Assembly: GCA_902556505.1 (NCBI GenBank) | Contig: CACDWM010000006.1 | Coordinates: 1 to 64,000 of the forward strand | Length of the DNA: 64,000 nt | Reading direction: 5' to 3' | From: an uncultured Pelagibacteraceae bacterium | Lineage (GTDB): Bacteria; Pseudomonadota; Alphaproteobacteria; Pelagibacterales; Pelagibacteraceae | In this document: piece by piece, positions 42,571-53,530 of the stretch | Numbering within the stretch: the first letter of the stretch is position 1 | Layout: each line of letters starts with the position of its first letter | Program-made: the position numbers and the translations under genes | Notes under the pieces: model-generated | The model's database searches: none | Seen by the model: only the letters and a program-made list of their open reading frames with translations | What the model was told of the DNA's origin: nothing

Positions 42571-43620
42571 ATGAAAGGATTAAAGATAATGAAAAAACTA
42601 ACTATAATAATTGCTTCGCTTGTTGCTTTAACAATTGCGACAGTTGCTCAAGCAAGAGATCAAATTAAAATAGTTGGTTCATCTACAGTATTCCCTTACG
42701 CGACTGTTGTTGCTGAAAGATTCGGTGGTTCAGGATTTAAAACTCCTGTAATCGAATCGACTGGTACTGGTGGAGGAGCTAAACTATTCTGCGCTGGTGT
42801 TGGTGAACAACATCCAGATATTACAAATGCATCAAGAGCCATGAAAGATAAAGAAAAAGCTCTATGTAAAAAAAATGGAGTTAATGAAATCGTTGAGATC
42901 GTTATTGGTAATGATGGTATTACATTAGCTTATAGTAAAGATGCAAAACCAATTAACTTTACTAAAGAGCAATTATATTTAGCATTAGCTGCACATACAG
43001 TTGTTGATGGTAAATTAGTTCCAAATATTTATAAAACTTGGGACCAAATTGATCCAAGTCTACCTAAACAGAAAATTTCTGTAATGATCCCTCCAGGAAC
43101 TTCTGGAACAAGAGATGCTTGGAATTCTTTGGTAATGAAAAAAGGTATGACTAAAGAAGCTAAAGCTCTTTATAAAGCTGGTTATGAGGCTGGAAATAAA
43201 AAATACAAAAAACCTCAAAAACTTTATAGAGAAGATGGTGCTGCTATTGAAGTTGGTGAAAACGATAGTTTAATCATTCAAAAATTAGTACAAGATAAAG
43301 ACATGTTTGGTTTCTTTGGATTTAGTTATTTCTTAGCTGCTAAAGACAAATTGCAAGCTGCTAGCATTGATGGTGGTCAACCATCTCTTGCGAGTATTCA
43401 AGACTACAGTTATGCAGTTGCAAGACCATTATTTTTCTATGTGAAAAAAGCTCACGTTGGTGTAATCCCTGGATTACATGAATTTGTAAAAGAGTTCACT
43501 ACAACTAAAGCTATAGGTAAAAATGGCTATTTGGCTGATATTGGTTTAGTACCATTAGATAAGAAGTTGTACAAGACAACTAGAACTAATGCGAAAGATC
43601 TTGTTGCAATGGCTGACTAA
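42571..43620 (+). CDS. pstS: Phosphate ABC transporter substrate-binding protein (start may be the internal ATG at 42589)
   Basis: Signal peptide; IKIVGSSTVFPYATVVAERFG, ESTGTGGGAKLFCAG, PPGTSGTRDAWN. Confidence 0.94.
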   Translation: MKGLKIMKKLTIIIASLVALTIATVAQARDQIKIVGSSTVFPYATVVAERFGGSGFKTPVIESTGTGGGAKLFCAGVGEQHPDITNASRAMKDKEKALCKKNGVNEIVEIVIGNDGITLAYSKDAKPINFTKEQLYLALAAHTVVDGKLVPNIYKTWDQIDPSLPKQKISVMIPPGTSGTRDAWNSLVMKKGMTKEAKALYKAGYEAGNKKYKKPQKLYREDGAAIEVGENDSLIIQKLVQDKDMFGFFGFSYFLAAKDKLQAASIDGGQPSLASIQDYSYAVARPLFFYVKKAHVGVIPGLHEFVKEFTTTKAIGKNGYLADIGLVPLDKKLYKTTRTNAKDLVAMAD

Positions 43621-43644
43621 TAAAGTTGGTTAACAAATAAAGAT

Positions 43645-43673
43645 AAGGGGTCTTTTTAGACCCCTTTTTTTTT
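43645..43673 (+). terminator. Rho-independent terminator/attenuator after pstS
   Basis: AAGGGGTCT-TTTT-AGACCCCTT + T tract. Confidence 0.88.
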
Positions 43674-43706
43674 AAGAAAGTGTAAAGTAAAACATTAGGA
43701 GATTCT

Positions 43707-45092
43707 TTGAACTTAGTTATATTCATCTTTATTGTACTTCTTGGTTTTACTAGTTACTATTTTGGAAGAAAAAAAGCCTACTCAATTCAAGCAACAAATA
43801 CTAGATTAACAGCACTTCCACAATTTTATGGGTATTATTTAGCAATATGGTGCGCAATACCCGCTTTTATTATTTACTCTTTATGGGCAATATTTGAGCC
43901 GAGTATAGTTAAGTTAATAATTTTAAGTGATTATAGCAATCAAGGATATCTTGATGACGAACTAAATCTAATTTATGAAAAAACTAAATCATTATCTCGT
44001 GGTCAGTTTAGTGGAGAAATTACTACTTATCTTGAAACATCTGCAGAAAAATATTTAAATCTTCGATCTATAGCCCAAAACTCTAAAGTTGTTTTAATTT
44101 TGGCAATAATTATAGCTTCTATAGTTTATGGTTATAAAAGAATTTCTTCAAACAACAGAACAAGAGAACCGGTTGAAAAATTTTTAAATGCTGTTTTATT
44201 TACAGCTTCTTTGGCAGCTATATTAACAACTATTGGAATTGTTTTTTCATTAATATTTCAAACTATCGATTTTTTTAAAGTAATTCCCTTGTTTGATTTT
44301 ATTTTTGGAACTCATTGGTATCCAGCTAAAGCATTTGTGAGAGATGCTTCTGAGCCTTTGGATCCATCAATGTATTCTGATACATTTGGGGCTGTACCAA
44401 TTTTTGCCGGAACATTTTTTATAGCATTAATTGCAATGTGTGTTGCTATACCAATTGGATTGATGAGTGGAATTTATTTAGCTGAATACGCTTCAACCAA
44501 AGTAAGACAATATGCAAAACCTTTAATTGAAATTTTAGCAGGCATACCAACTGTAGTTTATGGTTTTTTTGCAGCTTTAACAGTTGGACCATTCCTTAAA
44601 GATATAGGAACGGCAATGGGATTAGAAGTATCTGCAGAGAGTGCTCTAGCTGCAGGGGGTGTAATGGGGATAATGATTATTCCGTTTATATCTAGTTTGA
44701 GTGATGACGTTATTACTAGTGTTCCTCAAAGTTTAAGAGATGGTAGTTATGCAATGGGGGCTACTAAATCAGAAACAATAAAAAAAGTTATTTTTCCAGC
44801 AGCATTACCAGGAATTGTTGGTTCTATCTTGCTAGGTGTTTCCAGAGCTGTTGGAGAAACAATGATTGTAGTTATGGCTTCAGGCCTTGCAGCCAACTTA
44901 ACATTTAACCCTTTAGAATCTACTTCAACTATCACTGCTCAAATTGTCGTAATATTAATTGGAGATCAGGCCTTTGGAGATCCTAAAACCCAGGCAGCAT
45001 TTGCACTAGGTATGACATTGTTTTTGGTAACACTTAGTTTAAATATTTTTGCATTAAGAGTTGTTAAAAAATATAGGGAAAAATATGAATAA
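43707..45092 (+). CDS. pstC: Phosphate ABC transporter permease PstC
   Basis: PIGLMSGIYLAEYAS, EILAGIPTVVYGFFAA, LRDGSYAMGATKSET; precedes pstA. Confidence 0.92.
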   Translation: MNLVIFIFIVLLGFTSYYFGRKKAYSIQATNTRLTALPQFYGYYLAIWCAIPAFIIYSLWAIFEPSIVKLIILSDYSNQGYLDDELNLIYEKTKSLSRGQFSGEITTYLETSAEKYLNLRSIAQNSKVVLILAIIIASIVYGYKRISSNNRTREPVEKFLNAVLFTASLAAILTTIGIVFSLIFQTIDFFKVIPLFDFIFGTHWYPAKAFVRDASEPLDPSMYSDTFGAVPIFAGTFFIALIAMCVAIPIGLMSGIYLAEYASTKVRQYAKPLIEILAGIPTVVYGFFAALTVGPFLKDIGTAMGLEVSAESALAAGGVMGIMIIPFISSLSDDVITSVPQSLRDGSYAMGATKSETIKKVIFPAALPGIVGSILLGVSRAVGETMIVVMASGLAANLTFNPLESTSTITAQIVVILIGDQAFGDPKTQAAFALGMTLFLVTLSLNIFALRVVKKYREKYE

Positions 45093-46353
45093 AAATAAAG
45101 AAAAACTCCTAAATTCTAGATATAGGGCCGAAAAAAGATTTCAATTTTACGGGAAAAGCGCAATTTTTTTAGCTCTATTATTTTTAACAATTTTTATTTT
45201 TAAAATCTTTTCTACTGGCTATACAGCGTTTCAGAAAACTTGGTTGATTGTACCAGTCACCTTTGATGCTGAAACCATGTACCTTGACGAAAATCCTTCT
45301 AAAGAAGACTTAGAGGATGCAGATTATTTTGATCTAGCTTTACAAACAATGTTTAATTTAGATAAAAGTGCCTCAGAAAAACAACAAAATGATCTGAAGA
45401 GAATGGTCTCTTACTTTTTTGAAAGAGAGATTAAAAGGGAGCTTTTAAATGACCCTTCATTAATTGGAAAAACTAAAGATGTTTACTTAACTGCTTCAGA
45501 TGATTTAGATCAAGTATTTAAAGGCAATTATCCAAGGGATTTACCCGAAGATCAAAGAAGAGTTACAGATTATCAATTAAAGATTTTTGATCAACTTGTA
45601 GAACAGGGAAGAGTTGAAAGTAAATTCAATTTAAGTTTTTTTACATACCCAGATTCAAGAGAGGCTGAATTAGCTGGTATAGCAAGCTCATTTATGGGAT
45701 CGATTTTTTCTATTTTAGTTTGTTTAGTTATTGCATTTCCTGTTGCAGTGCTAGCAGCTATTTATTTAGAGGAATTTGCACCAAAAAATAGATTTACTGA
45801 TTTTATTGAGGTAAATATAAATAACTTAGCAGCTGTTCCATCAATTGTTTTTGGTCTTTTGGGACTAGGTATTTTGCTGGCTGTATTTCAGTTACCTAGA
45901 TCAACACCTCTAGTTGGTGGAATAACTTTATCGTTGATGACATTGCCAACAATAATTATTGCCTGTAGAGCATCTTTAAAAGCAGTTCCTCCAAGTATAA
46001 GAGAGGCTGCACTTGCAATGGGCGCTAGTAAAATGCAAACTACAATGCATCATACAGTGCCATTATCTATGCCAGGAACTTTATCAGGTACAATTATTGG
46101 CTTGGCTCAAGCTTTAGGTGAAACTGCACCTTTGATATTGATTGGTATGGTAGCTTTTGTAAATACAATTCCAGGATCTCCTTTAGATCCAGCTGCAAGT
46201 TTGCCTGTACAAATTTATATATGGGCAGAGAGTGCTGAAAGAGGATTTGTCGAGAAAGTTTCTGCTTGTATTATGGTCCTATTGGGATTTTTAATCATAA
46301 TGAATTTGTTTGCACAAATAATTAGACATAAATTTGAAAAAAAATGGAGTTAA
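45085..46353 (+). CDS. pstA: Phosphate ABC transporter permease PstA (ATG at 45085 preferred over ORF-track start)
   Basis: [44 protein letters not shown]. Confidence 0.92.
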   Translation: MNKNKEKLLNSRYRAEKRFQFYGKSAIFLALLFLTIFIFKIFSTGYTAFQKTWLIVPVTFDAETMYLDENPSKEDLEDADYFDLALQTMFNLDKSASEKQQNDLKRMVSYFFEREIKRELLNDPSLIGKTKDVYLTASDDLDQVFKGNYPRDLPEDQRRVTDYQLKIFDQLVEQGRVESKFNLSFFTYPDSREAELAGIASSFMGSIFSILVCLVIAFPVAVLAAIYLEEFAPKNRFTDFIEVNINNLAAVPSIVFGLLGLGILLAVFQLPRSTPLVGGITLSLMTLPTIIIACRASLKAVPPSIREAALAMGASKMQTTMHHTVPLSMPGTLSGTIIGLAQALGETAPLILIGMVAFVNTIPGSPLDPAASLPVQIYIWAESAERGFVEKVSACIMVLLGFLIIMNLFAQIIRHKFEKKWS

Positions 46354-46354
46354 G

Positions 46355-47110
46355 ATGATAAAGATAAATTCAAAAAATGTAGATGTTTTCTATGGAAAGA
46401 AACAAGCTCTATTCAATATAAACTTAGATATTGAAGAAAATCAGGTTACAGCACTAATTGGTCCTTCAGGTTGTGGTAAATCTACTTTTTTAAGATGTCT
46501 TAATAGAATGAATGATGTGATTGATATATGCAGAGTTAAAGGTCAGATTATTATCAATGATTTTGATATCAATGACAAGAGTTGTGATGTAGTTAGATTA
46601 AGAGAAAAAATTGGTATGGTTTTTCAAAAACCAAATCCTTTTCCTAAAACTATTTATGAAAACATTTCTTATGGCCCAACAATTCATGGCATGGCTCAAT
46701 CAAAAAATGAAATGGATGAAATAGTTGAAAATAGCTTAAAAAAAGCAGCGTTATGGGAAGAGGTCAAAGATAGACTTCATGAACCAGGAACTGGTTTGTC
46801 TGGTGGACAACAACAAAGATTATGCATAGCAAGGGCTATTTCAGTTAAACCTGAAGTTATTCTTATGGACGAGCCTTGTTCTGCTTTAGATCCTATTGCT
46901 ACAGCTCAAATAGAAGAACTAATTGATGAGTTAAAAAAAGACCATACTATTATAATAGTTACTCATTCAATGGCTCAAGCAGCAAGAGTATCCCAAAACA
47001 CAGGCTTTTTTCATTTAGGAGAATTGATAGAACATGGTTCTACTGATAAAATATTTAAGAATCCTGAAAATAAAAGAACTCAGGATTATATTACAGGGAG
47101 GTTTGGATAA
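46355..47110 (+). CDS. pstB: Phosphate ABC transporter ATPase PstB (ATG at 46355 preferred)
   Basis: [52 protein letters not shown]. Confidence 0.94.
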   Translation: MIKINSKNVDVFYGKKQALFNINLDIEENQVTALIGPSGCGKSTFLRCLNRMNDVIDICRVKGQIIINDFDINDKSCDVVRLREKIGMVFQKPNPFPKTIYENISYGPTIHGMAQSKNEMDEIVENSLKKAALWEEVKDRLHEPGTGLSGGQQQRLCIARAISVKPEVILMDEPCSALDPIATAQIEELIDELKKDHTIIIVTHSMAQAARVSQNTGFFHLGELIEHGSTDKIFKNPENKRTQDYITGRFG

Positions 47111-47817
47111 TGGTTGAAGCACCACATACGGTTAAGTCTTACGAGGAAGAACTTAAAAATTTAAATAGTAATATAATTAAAATGGGTGGTTTTTGCGAGG
47201 AGTCATTAGGCAAGGCTATTCAAGCCATTACCACAAGAAATAGTGATAATGCGGAAGCTGTTATAAAAGATGACGAAAAAATAGATAAGTTTGAAACTTT
47301 AATAGAGCAACAGGTGGTAAATCTAATTGCTTTAAGACAACCAATGGCAATAGATTTAAGAGAAACTGTAACCGCATTGAAAATTTCATCTGATTTAGAA
47401 CGAATAGGTGATTTGGCAAAGAATATTTCAAAAAGAACATTATTATTAAATGAAAATTTACCAAAAAATTTGACCGAAGCTTTGGTAAGAGTTTCTTCTA
47501 ATGTTCAAAAACAACTCAAATCTATTTTGGATGCATATTTAGATAGGTCATCTGCTATGGCTATAAATGTTTGGGAAGGTGATGAACAAATAGATGATTT
47601 AACAAATTTATGTATGCAAGAAGTAATAAAATATTTGAAGGAAGACGAAAAAAATCTAGATGATGGTACTCATTTATTATTTGTTACTAAAAATATTGAA
47701 CGTATCGGTGATCACACAACAAACGTTGCAGAGCAGGTATATTATTTAGTTACAGGAGAGTATTTAGAAGGAGATCGTCCAAAAGGAACAGAGCCAATAG
47801 TAACAGGAGAAAAGTAA
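47110..47817 (+). CDS. phoU: Phosphate transport system regulator PhoU
   Basis: Two PhoU three-helix repeats; ISSDLERIGDLAKNI, NIERIGDHTTNVAEQV. Confidence 0.94.
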   Translation: MVEAPHTVKSYEEELKNLNSNIIKMGGFCEESLGKAIQAITTRNSDNAEAVIKDDEKIDKFETLIEQQVVNLIALRQPMAIDLRETVTALKISSDLERIGDLAKNISKRTLLLNENLPKNLTEALVRVSSNVQKQLKSILDAYLDRSSAMAINVWEGDEQIDDLTNLCMQEVIKYLKEDEKNLDDGTHLLFVTKNIERIGDHTTNVAEQVYYLVTGEYLEGDRPKGTEPIVTGEK

Positions 47818-47820
47818 TAG

Positions 47821-48504
47821 ATGTCTGCTCATGTGTTTATTGCTGAAGATGAAACTTCAATAGTAACGCTGCTAAAATATAATCTTGAAAAAGAAGGTCA
47901 CAAAGTAAGCTATTCCGAAAATGGTGAAGATGCACTTAAACAAATTAAAGATAAGCATCCTGACTTAATATTAATGGATTGGATGTTGCCAGATTTGTCG
48001 GGTGTTGAAATATGTAAGAATTTAAAAAAAGACAAAAAGTATAACGACATACCTGTAATAATGTTGACAGCAAAAGGTGAGGAAGAGGACAAATTAAGAG
48101 CTTTTGATACAGGTGCAGATGATTATGTAACAAAGCCATTTAGTCAAAAAGAACTTAATGCAAGAATTAAATCACTACTTAGAAGATCAAAACCACAATC
48201 ATCTGCTGATGTTGTTGAATTTACAGATCTAAAAATAGATAGAATAACAAAAAGAGTTTATAGAAATAATGTTGAAATAACTTTAGGACCTACAGAATTT
48301 AAATTATTAGATTTTTTTATCAAAAATCCAAAAAGAGTATATTCACGAGAACAACTATTAAACAATGTTTGGGGTGAAAACATTTATGTAGAATCTAGAA
48401 CAGTCGATGTACATATTAGAAGATTAAGACAAGCTATTAATATAGATAAAACCAAACCATTAATTAGAACTGTAAGATCAGCAGGTTATTCTTTAGAATC
48501 TTGA
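47821..48504 (+). CDS. phoB: Phosphate regulon response regulator PhoB
   Basis: OmpR-family receiver + wHTH; HVFIAEDETSIVTLLKYNLEKEGH; downstream of phoU. Confidence 0.93.
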   Translation: MSAHVFIAEDETSIVTLLKYNLEKEGHKVSYSENGEDALKQIKDKHPDLILMDWMLPDLSGVEICKNLKKDKKYNDIPVIMLTAKGEEEDKLRAFDTGADDYVTKPFSQKELNARIKSLLRRSKPQSSADVVEFTDLKIDRITKRVYRNNVEITLGPTEFKLLDFFIKNPKRVYSREQLLNNVWGENIYVESRTVDVHIRRLRQAINIDKTKPLIRTVRSAGYSLES

Positions 48505-49010
48505 AGGTCTTTAGGTCTCATAAATTCCTTAATTAAACCATTTCCATCTAATTTATTCCATTCATTAAAATCAAAATAAATTTTTGCAAAAGCTGATGTT
48601 GGAAATTTATAGTTTAATAACTTAAAATGATTGTTGTTATGATTTTTTGTCAGTGATCTTACTAGATTTCTAACAGCAGGCTCGTGGTTAATTAAAAGCA
48701 CAGATTTAAATTTTTTAGGTGTTTTTTTTATTATATCTATAATTTTATCTTCACTTGATAGGTATAATTTTTTTGAAGAAATAATTTTTTTTGGTTTTTC
48801 TATTTTTTTTAATAAAATTTTTAACGTTTTCTTTGTTCTTTTTGATGATGAAAGTAATATGTAATCAAACTTATATTTTTTTTTAACAAAAAATTCACAA
48901 ATCTTTTTTACATTTTTCTTGCCACGCTTACTTAAAGGTCTTTCATGATCCTCAAGATTTGGATGGTCCCAGCTAGATTTTGCATGACGCATAACGTATA
49001 ATTTGAGCAT
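48486..49010 (-). CDS. SixA-like histidine phosphatase (ATG at 49010 preferred)
   Basis: LYVMRHAKSSWDHPNLEDHERPLSKRG RHG motif; VLLINHEPAVRNL. Confidence 0.88.
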   Translation of the reverse strand: MLKLYVMRHAKSSWDHPNLEDHERPLSKRGKKNVKKICEFFVKKKYKFDYILLSSSKRTKKTLKILLKKIEKPKKIISSKKLYLSSEDKIIDIIKKTPKKFKSVLLINHEPAVRNLVRSLTKNHNNNHFKLLNYKFPTSAFAKIYFDFNEWNKLDGNGLIKEFMRPKDLQDSKE

Positions 49011-49023
49011 AAAGTTTAAATAT

Positions 49024-51174
49024 ATGACTGCGTTAAAAAAACAAGATAAAGAAATACTTAAATCTAAATACATAAATAGAGAATTGTCTTGGCTCAAATT
49101 CAACGACAGAGTTCTTCTAGAAGCCCAAAATATTGAAAACCCACTTTATGAAAGAATTAAATTTTTATCTATAGCTGGATCAAATTTAGATGAATTCTTT
49201 ATGGTACGTGTCGCAGGTTTATATAGCCAAATCAAGCAAGAGGTAGATTCTCTTAGCTCTGATGGTCTTACTCCTGATGAACAAATGAGTGAAGTTATTT
49301 TGGAAACAAATAATCTTCTTAATAAACAAAATAAAATATATAGAGATTTAATTCTTCAATTAAAAAAAGCAAATATAAGTATAGTTAAACCTGAAAATTT
49401 AAGTAAATCGGATCAGAAAAGATTATTTAAAATTTTTAATGAAGAAATTTACCCTCTGCTAACACCATCAGCAATAGATCCAGCTCATCCCTTTCCATTT
49501 ATTGCAAATCAAGGAAGAGCATTAGTTATGAGATTAAATAAGAAAAATAAAAAAAGAGTTTTAAATGCAATAATAGTAATTCCAAAAGCTTTATCAAGAT
49601 TTATTGAAATAGATGGAAATAAAAGTTTTAAAAAATTTTTAATTATTGATGATGTTATAAGTTTTTTTGCTTCTGAAATTTTCCCTGATCATGATTTAGA
49701 TAAAAAAATGTTATTTAGGGTTATAAGGGATAGTGACGTTGAAATTCAAGAGGAAGCTGAAGATTTAGTAAGATCTTTTGAATTGGCATTAAAAAGAAGA
49801 AGAACAGGTGACATAGTACGTTTAGAAATTTTAAAAAATAGTAATAATGAATTAATTAAGTTTATAACCAATAAGTTAAACGTGAAATCTGAATACATCT
49901 ACGAAATAGAAGGCATTGTTGGAATTCAAGATATCGACCAAGTTTGTAAAATTAAAAATTCTAAATTAAGATTTAAAAATTTCAATCCTAGAGAGGTTGA
50001 GAGATTTAAGGAATTTAATAATAATTTTTTTGATACTATAAAAAAAAAAGATTTGATAGTTCATCACCCTTTTGAAACATTTGATGCTGTCATTGAGTTT
50101 TTAAATCAAGCCGCATATGATAAAAAAGTTATAGCAATTAAACAAACCCTATACAGAACAACTTTAGACTCTCCAATTGTTAAAGCCTTAATAACAGCAG
50201 CTGAAAATGGAAAGACAGTGACTGCTTTAATAGAGATCAAAGCAAGATTTGATGAAGAAGCAAACATTCAACTTTCAAGAAGTTTAGAAAAGGCAGGAAT
50301 TCAAATAGTTTATGGTTTTGCAAAATATAAAACACATGCAAAATCATCTTTAATATTAAGAAAAGAGCAGGGAAAAATTCAAACTTATATACATCTGGGA
50401 ACTGGCAATTATCACCCAGTTAATGCAAAAATTTATACTGACTTATCTTTATTTAGCTCTGATAAAAAAATAGCAACTGATGTAGAAAAATTTTTTAATT
50501 ATGTAACTGGTTATTCAAAACCACGAAATCTTAGTAAAATATCTATATCACCAATTAATCTTAGGGAAACTTTGAACAAATGTATTGCTAACGAGATAGC
50601 AAATGTCAAAAAAGGTAAAAAAGGTGAAATATGGGCCAAAATGAATTCCTTAGTAGATCCAGCGATAATTGATAAATTTTACGAAGCTTCAAATGCTGGA
50701 GTAAAGATATTTTTATTTGTAAGAGGTGTTTGTTGTTTAAGACCTGGAGTTAAAGATAAATCTGAAAATATAATAGTTAAAAGCATGATTGGAAGATTTT
50801 TGGAACACTCAAGAATTTATTGTTTTGCAAATGGAAAAACAATGCCTAGTAGAGATGCAAAAGTTTTTATTTCATCAGCAGATTTAATGCCAAGAAATTT
50901 AAATCGAAGAGTTGAACTTCTAGTTCCAATTGAAAACCAAACAGTCCATGAACAAGTTCTTGATCAAATTATGTTAGCTAATTATTTAGATAAAAAACAA
51001 AGTTGGGAACTCGATGCTAGTGGAAATTATAAAAAAATAAAATATAGTGAAAATGATTCTTTTTCAGCCCATGATTATTTTATGAATAATCCTAGTTTAT
51101 CTGGAAGAGGTAAAGCTAAATTAAAAATGAAACCGAAAAAATTAAACTTAAGATTAATTAAAAGTGGAAATTAA
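49024..51174 (+). CDS. ppk: Polyphosphate kinase 1 (ATG at 49024 preferred)
   Basis: INRELSWLKFNDRVLLEA, LKRRRTGDIVRLEI, IYTDLSLFS. Confidence 0.95.
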   Translation: MTALKKQDKEILKSKYINRELSWLKFNDRVLLEAQNIENPLYERIKFLSIAGSNLDEFFMVRVAGLYSQIKQEVDSLSSDGLTPDEQMSEVILETNNLLNKQNKIYRDLILQLKKANISIVKPENLSKSDQKRLFKIFNEEIYPLLTPSAIDPAHPFPFIANQGRALVMRLNKKNKKRVLNAIIVIPKALSRFIEIDGNKSFKKFLIIDDVISFFASEIFPDHDLDKKMLFRVIRDSDVEIQEEAEDLVRSFELALKRRRTGDIVRLEILKNSNNELIKFITNKLNVKSEYIYEIEGIVGIQDIDQVCKIKNSKLRFKNFNPREVERFKEFNNNFFDTIKKKDLIVHHPFETFDAVIEFLNQAAYDKKVIAIKQTLYRTTLDSPIVKALITAAENGKTVTALIEIKARFDEEANIQLSRSLEKAGIQIVYGFAKYKTHAKSSLILRKEQGKIQTYIHLGTGNYHPVNAKIYTDLSLFSSDKKIATDVEKFFNYVTGYSKPRNLSKISISPINLRETLNKCIANEIANVKKGKKGEIWAKMNSLVDPAIIDKFYEASNAGVKIFLFVRGVCCLRPGVKDKSENIIVKSMIGRFLEHSRIYCFANGKTMPSRDAKVFISSADLMPRNLNRRVELLVPIENQTVHEQVLDQIMLANYLDKKQSWELDASGNYKKIKYSENDSFSAHDYFMNNPSLSGRGKAKLKMKPKKLNLRLIKSGN

Positions 51175-52675
51175 AGTTATTAAAAATAAACAAAATTTAA
51201 AATTAAAACCTGCTAAATTAGCAGTTATTGATATAGGATCTAATTCTATTAGGATGCTAATTTATGAAGATTTTAGCTCTTCTCGTGTGCCATTTTTCAA
51301 TGAAAAAGCTGTTTGTGAACTTGGTAAAAATTTAGATAAATCAAGAAAACTTCATAAGTCTGGTGTTGATTATGCTCAAAAAGTATTGAAGAGATTTTCA
51401 GAGATTTTAAATGTTTCTAAAATTGTTAATTTAAAAATAATAGCAACTGCTGTTTTAAGAGAAGCAACTGATGCAAAACCATTTGTTGAATATGTAGAAA
51501 ATCTTTTTAAGAAAAAAATAGAAATCTTAAGTGGTGAGGAAGAAGCAATTTGTTCAGCAGAAGGTGTTAAAATTGGATTTGATAATGTAGATGGGTTAGT
51601 TGCCGATCTTGGTGGAGGTAGTTTAGAACTAGCTCGAGTTGAAAATGGTTTGATCACTAATAAAACATCTTTACCCTTAGGTGTTTTAAGATTAATAAAT
51701 AATCCAATTGTAAAAAAGAGAAACCTTTCCAAATATATAAAAAAACTTTTGAGAGATGAGAAATGGTTATCTAAAAAAAAATTTGAAAACCTATATTTAG
51801 TTGGTGGAACATGGAGAGCTTTATTTAAACTTCATCTTTTTCAAAATAAACACCCTGTCCACATAATCCATCAGTATTCAGTAAATTATGAAACTATATC
51901 GACATTTGTAGAAAAAATAGCATCGTTCAACAAAGCAAAACTAAAAACAGTTGAATATATATCTAAATCTAGAACACCCTATCTACCATATAGCTCTATA
52001 ATATTAGATGAGATCATGAATGTAACAAATCCAAAAAACATAATATGCTCTATAAGCGGTATTAGAGAGGGATCTCTTGCAACAGATTACTTTAAAAATA
52101 TTGATAACTCTCAAGTTTTTGAAAAATCATTAGAATATATTTCTAAGAAAAGAGGTGATTTGGGATTAACTTACAAAAAGTATCATGAATTTATCAAACC
52201 TGTATTTGATGGTAATGAACATTTCGATGAAAAATTGCTTAATTTAGCTTGTGTTTTAAGTCATATGGATTGGGGACTTGGTGCTTTTCAAAAAGCAGAA
52301 TTAGTTTTTCAAGAAACATTAAATACTCCGTTATTGAGACTTTCACATAAAGAAAGAATTCAAATAGCTCTTTCATGTTATTGGAGGTACTGCAGCATTA
52401 AATACAACCCTAAAATAGAATATTTGACATTTTTAAATAATAATGAAATTTTTTCTAGTAAACAAGTTGGTGCAGCCTTAAGATTTGCTCACTCACTTAC
52501 ATCTATTTCAACTATCTTCTTAGAGGAATTTAAATTGTATAAAAGAGGTAACTCTGTATTTTTAAAAATTCCAGCACAACATCAAGAAATAATTTCTAAA
52601 CAAGTTACAAAAAGATTTAAAGCTCTTGCACGAGAATTATTTTTAGAACCAAGAGTATTATATTCAAATAGTTAA
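51164..52675 (+). CDS. ppx: Exopolyphosphatase / Ppx-GppA family
   Basis: VIDIGSNSIRMLIYE, LSGEEEAICSAEGV, VADLGGGSLELA; follows ppk. Confidence 0.92.
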   Translation: MEIKVIKNKQNLKLKPAKLAVIDIGSNSIRMLIYEDFSSSRVPFFNEKAVCELGKNLDKSRKLHKSGVDYAQKVLKRFSEILNVSKIVNLKIIATAVLREATDAKPFVEYVENLFKKKIEILSGEEEAICSAEGVKIGFDNVDGLVADLGGGSLELARVENGLITNKTSLPLGVLRLINNPIVKKRNLSKYIKKLLRDEKWLSKKKFENLYLVGGTWRALFKLHLFQNKHPVHIIHQYSVNYETISTFVEKIASFNKAKLKTVEYISKSRTPYLPYSSIILDEIMNVTNPKNIICSISGIREGSLATDYFKNIDNSQVFEKSLEYISKKRGDLGLTYKKYHEFIKPVFDGNEHFDEKLLNLACVLSHMDWGLGAFQKAELVFQETLNTPLLRLSHKERIQIALSCYWRYCSIKYNPKIEYLTFLNNNEIFSSKQVGAALRFAHSLTSISTIFLEEFKLYKRGNSVFLKIPAQHQEIISKQVTKRFKALARELFLEPRVLYSNS

Positions 52676-52820
52676 ACTCTTTAAAAAAAAACACAACTAT
52701 TAGTTTAATAATAGTTTCTTTGTAATAAATTTTTAATAAAAAATAAATATTTCATTCATTTTTATTACATAAATAAATTATAAAATATTTAAATATTTAA
52801 TTATCAATCCACCCCTTAAT

Positions 52821-52849
52821 ATACGCTCGATTAATTTTATCGGGCGTAT
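52821..52849. terminator. Hairpin between convergent ppx and aquaporin genes, possible bidirectional terminator
   Basis: ATACGCTCGAT-TAATTTT-ATCGGGCGTAT (one G-T wobble). Confidence 0.65.
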
Positions 52850-52870
52850 TTATTATAACTTTAAAATTTT

Positions 52871-53530
52871 TTAATTTTTTTTAAAGAATAATTTTTTTGC
52901 AATAAAAACAGCAATTAACATACCAATTAATTCAGCAACTATATAAAAAGGAGTGTTTAAATAACTTATACCAGTAAAAGACTCTGTGAATGTTCTTGCT
53001 ATTGCTACAGCAGGATTTGCAAAGGATGTTGATGAAGTAAACCAATAACCAGCTGTAATATATAACCCAACAGATGCAGCTACGGTAATTTTACCTGACT
53101 TCATGGATCCAAAAATAATGATTATTAGTCCTAAAGTAGCAATAATTTCTGATACAAAAATGTAGATACCATCTCTTGATTTTGTCGATAATTCAAAAAT
53201 CTGATGTTCAAAAAAGAAATTAGCTAAAGCCACACCTAACAAACATCCTAGGATCTGAGCTGAAATATAAAAGGGTAGAAGACGTTTTTTTAACTTTCCT
53301 GTAATTGTCATAGCAATACTTACAAATGGATTGAAATGAGCCCCAGACACATCAGCAAAAACAGTTATTAGCACAAACAATCCAGCTCCAGTTGCTATAG
53401 TATTTGCAATTAGCATTACCGCTGTATCATTGGTAAGATTTTCTGCCATTAAACCTGACCCAACTATGATCATTACTAGAAAGCAACTTCCAATAAATTC
53501 TGAAAGAAAATATTTATTTTTATTTTTCAT
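52871..53530 (-). CDS. MIP-family aquaglyceroporin (AqpS-like)
   Basis: SGAHFNPFVSIAMT (NPF) and SFANPAVAIARTF (NPA) half-helix motifs; next to arsenate reductase. Confidence 0.85.
   Translation of the reverse strand: MKNKNKYFLSEFIGSCFLVMIIVGSGLMAENLTNDTAVMLIANTIATGAGLFVLITVFADVSGAHFNPFVSIAMTITGKLKKRLLPFYISAQILGCLLGVALANFFFEHQIFELSTKSRDGIYIFVSEIIATLGLIIIIFGSMKSGKITVAASVGLYITAGYWFTSSTSFANPAVAIARTFTESFTGISYLNTPFYIVAELIGMLIAVFIAKKLFFKKN

Noticed and set aside
51376-51732. 118-aa reverse ORF opposite ppx
   Set aside because: Longest of several antisense ORFs lying within well-supported genes; no protein features, treated as chance.
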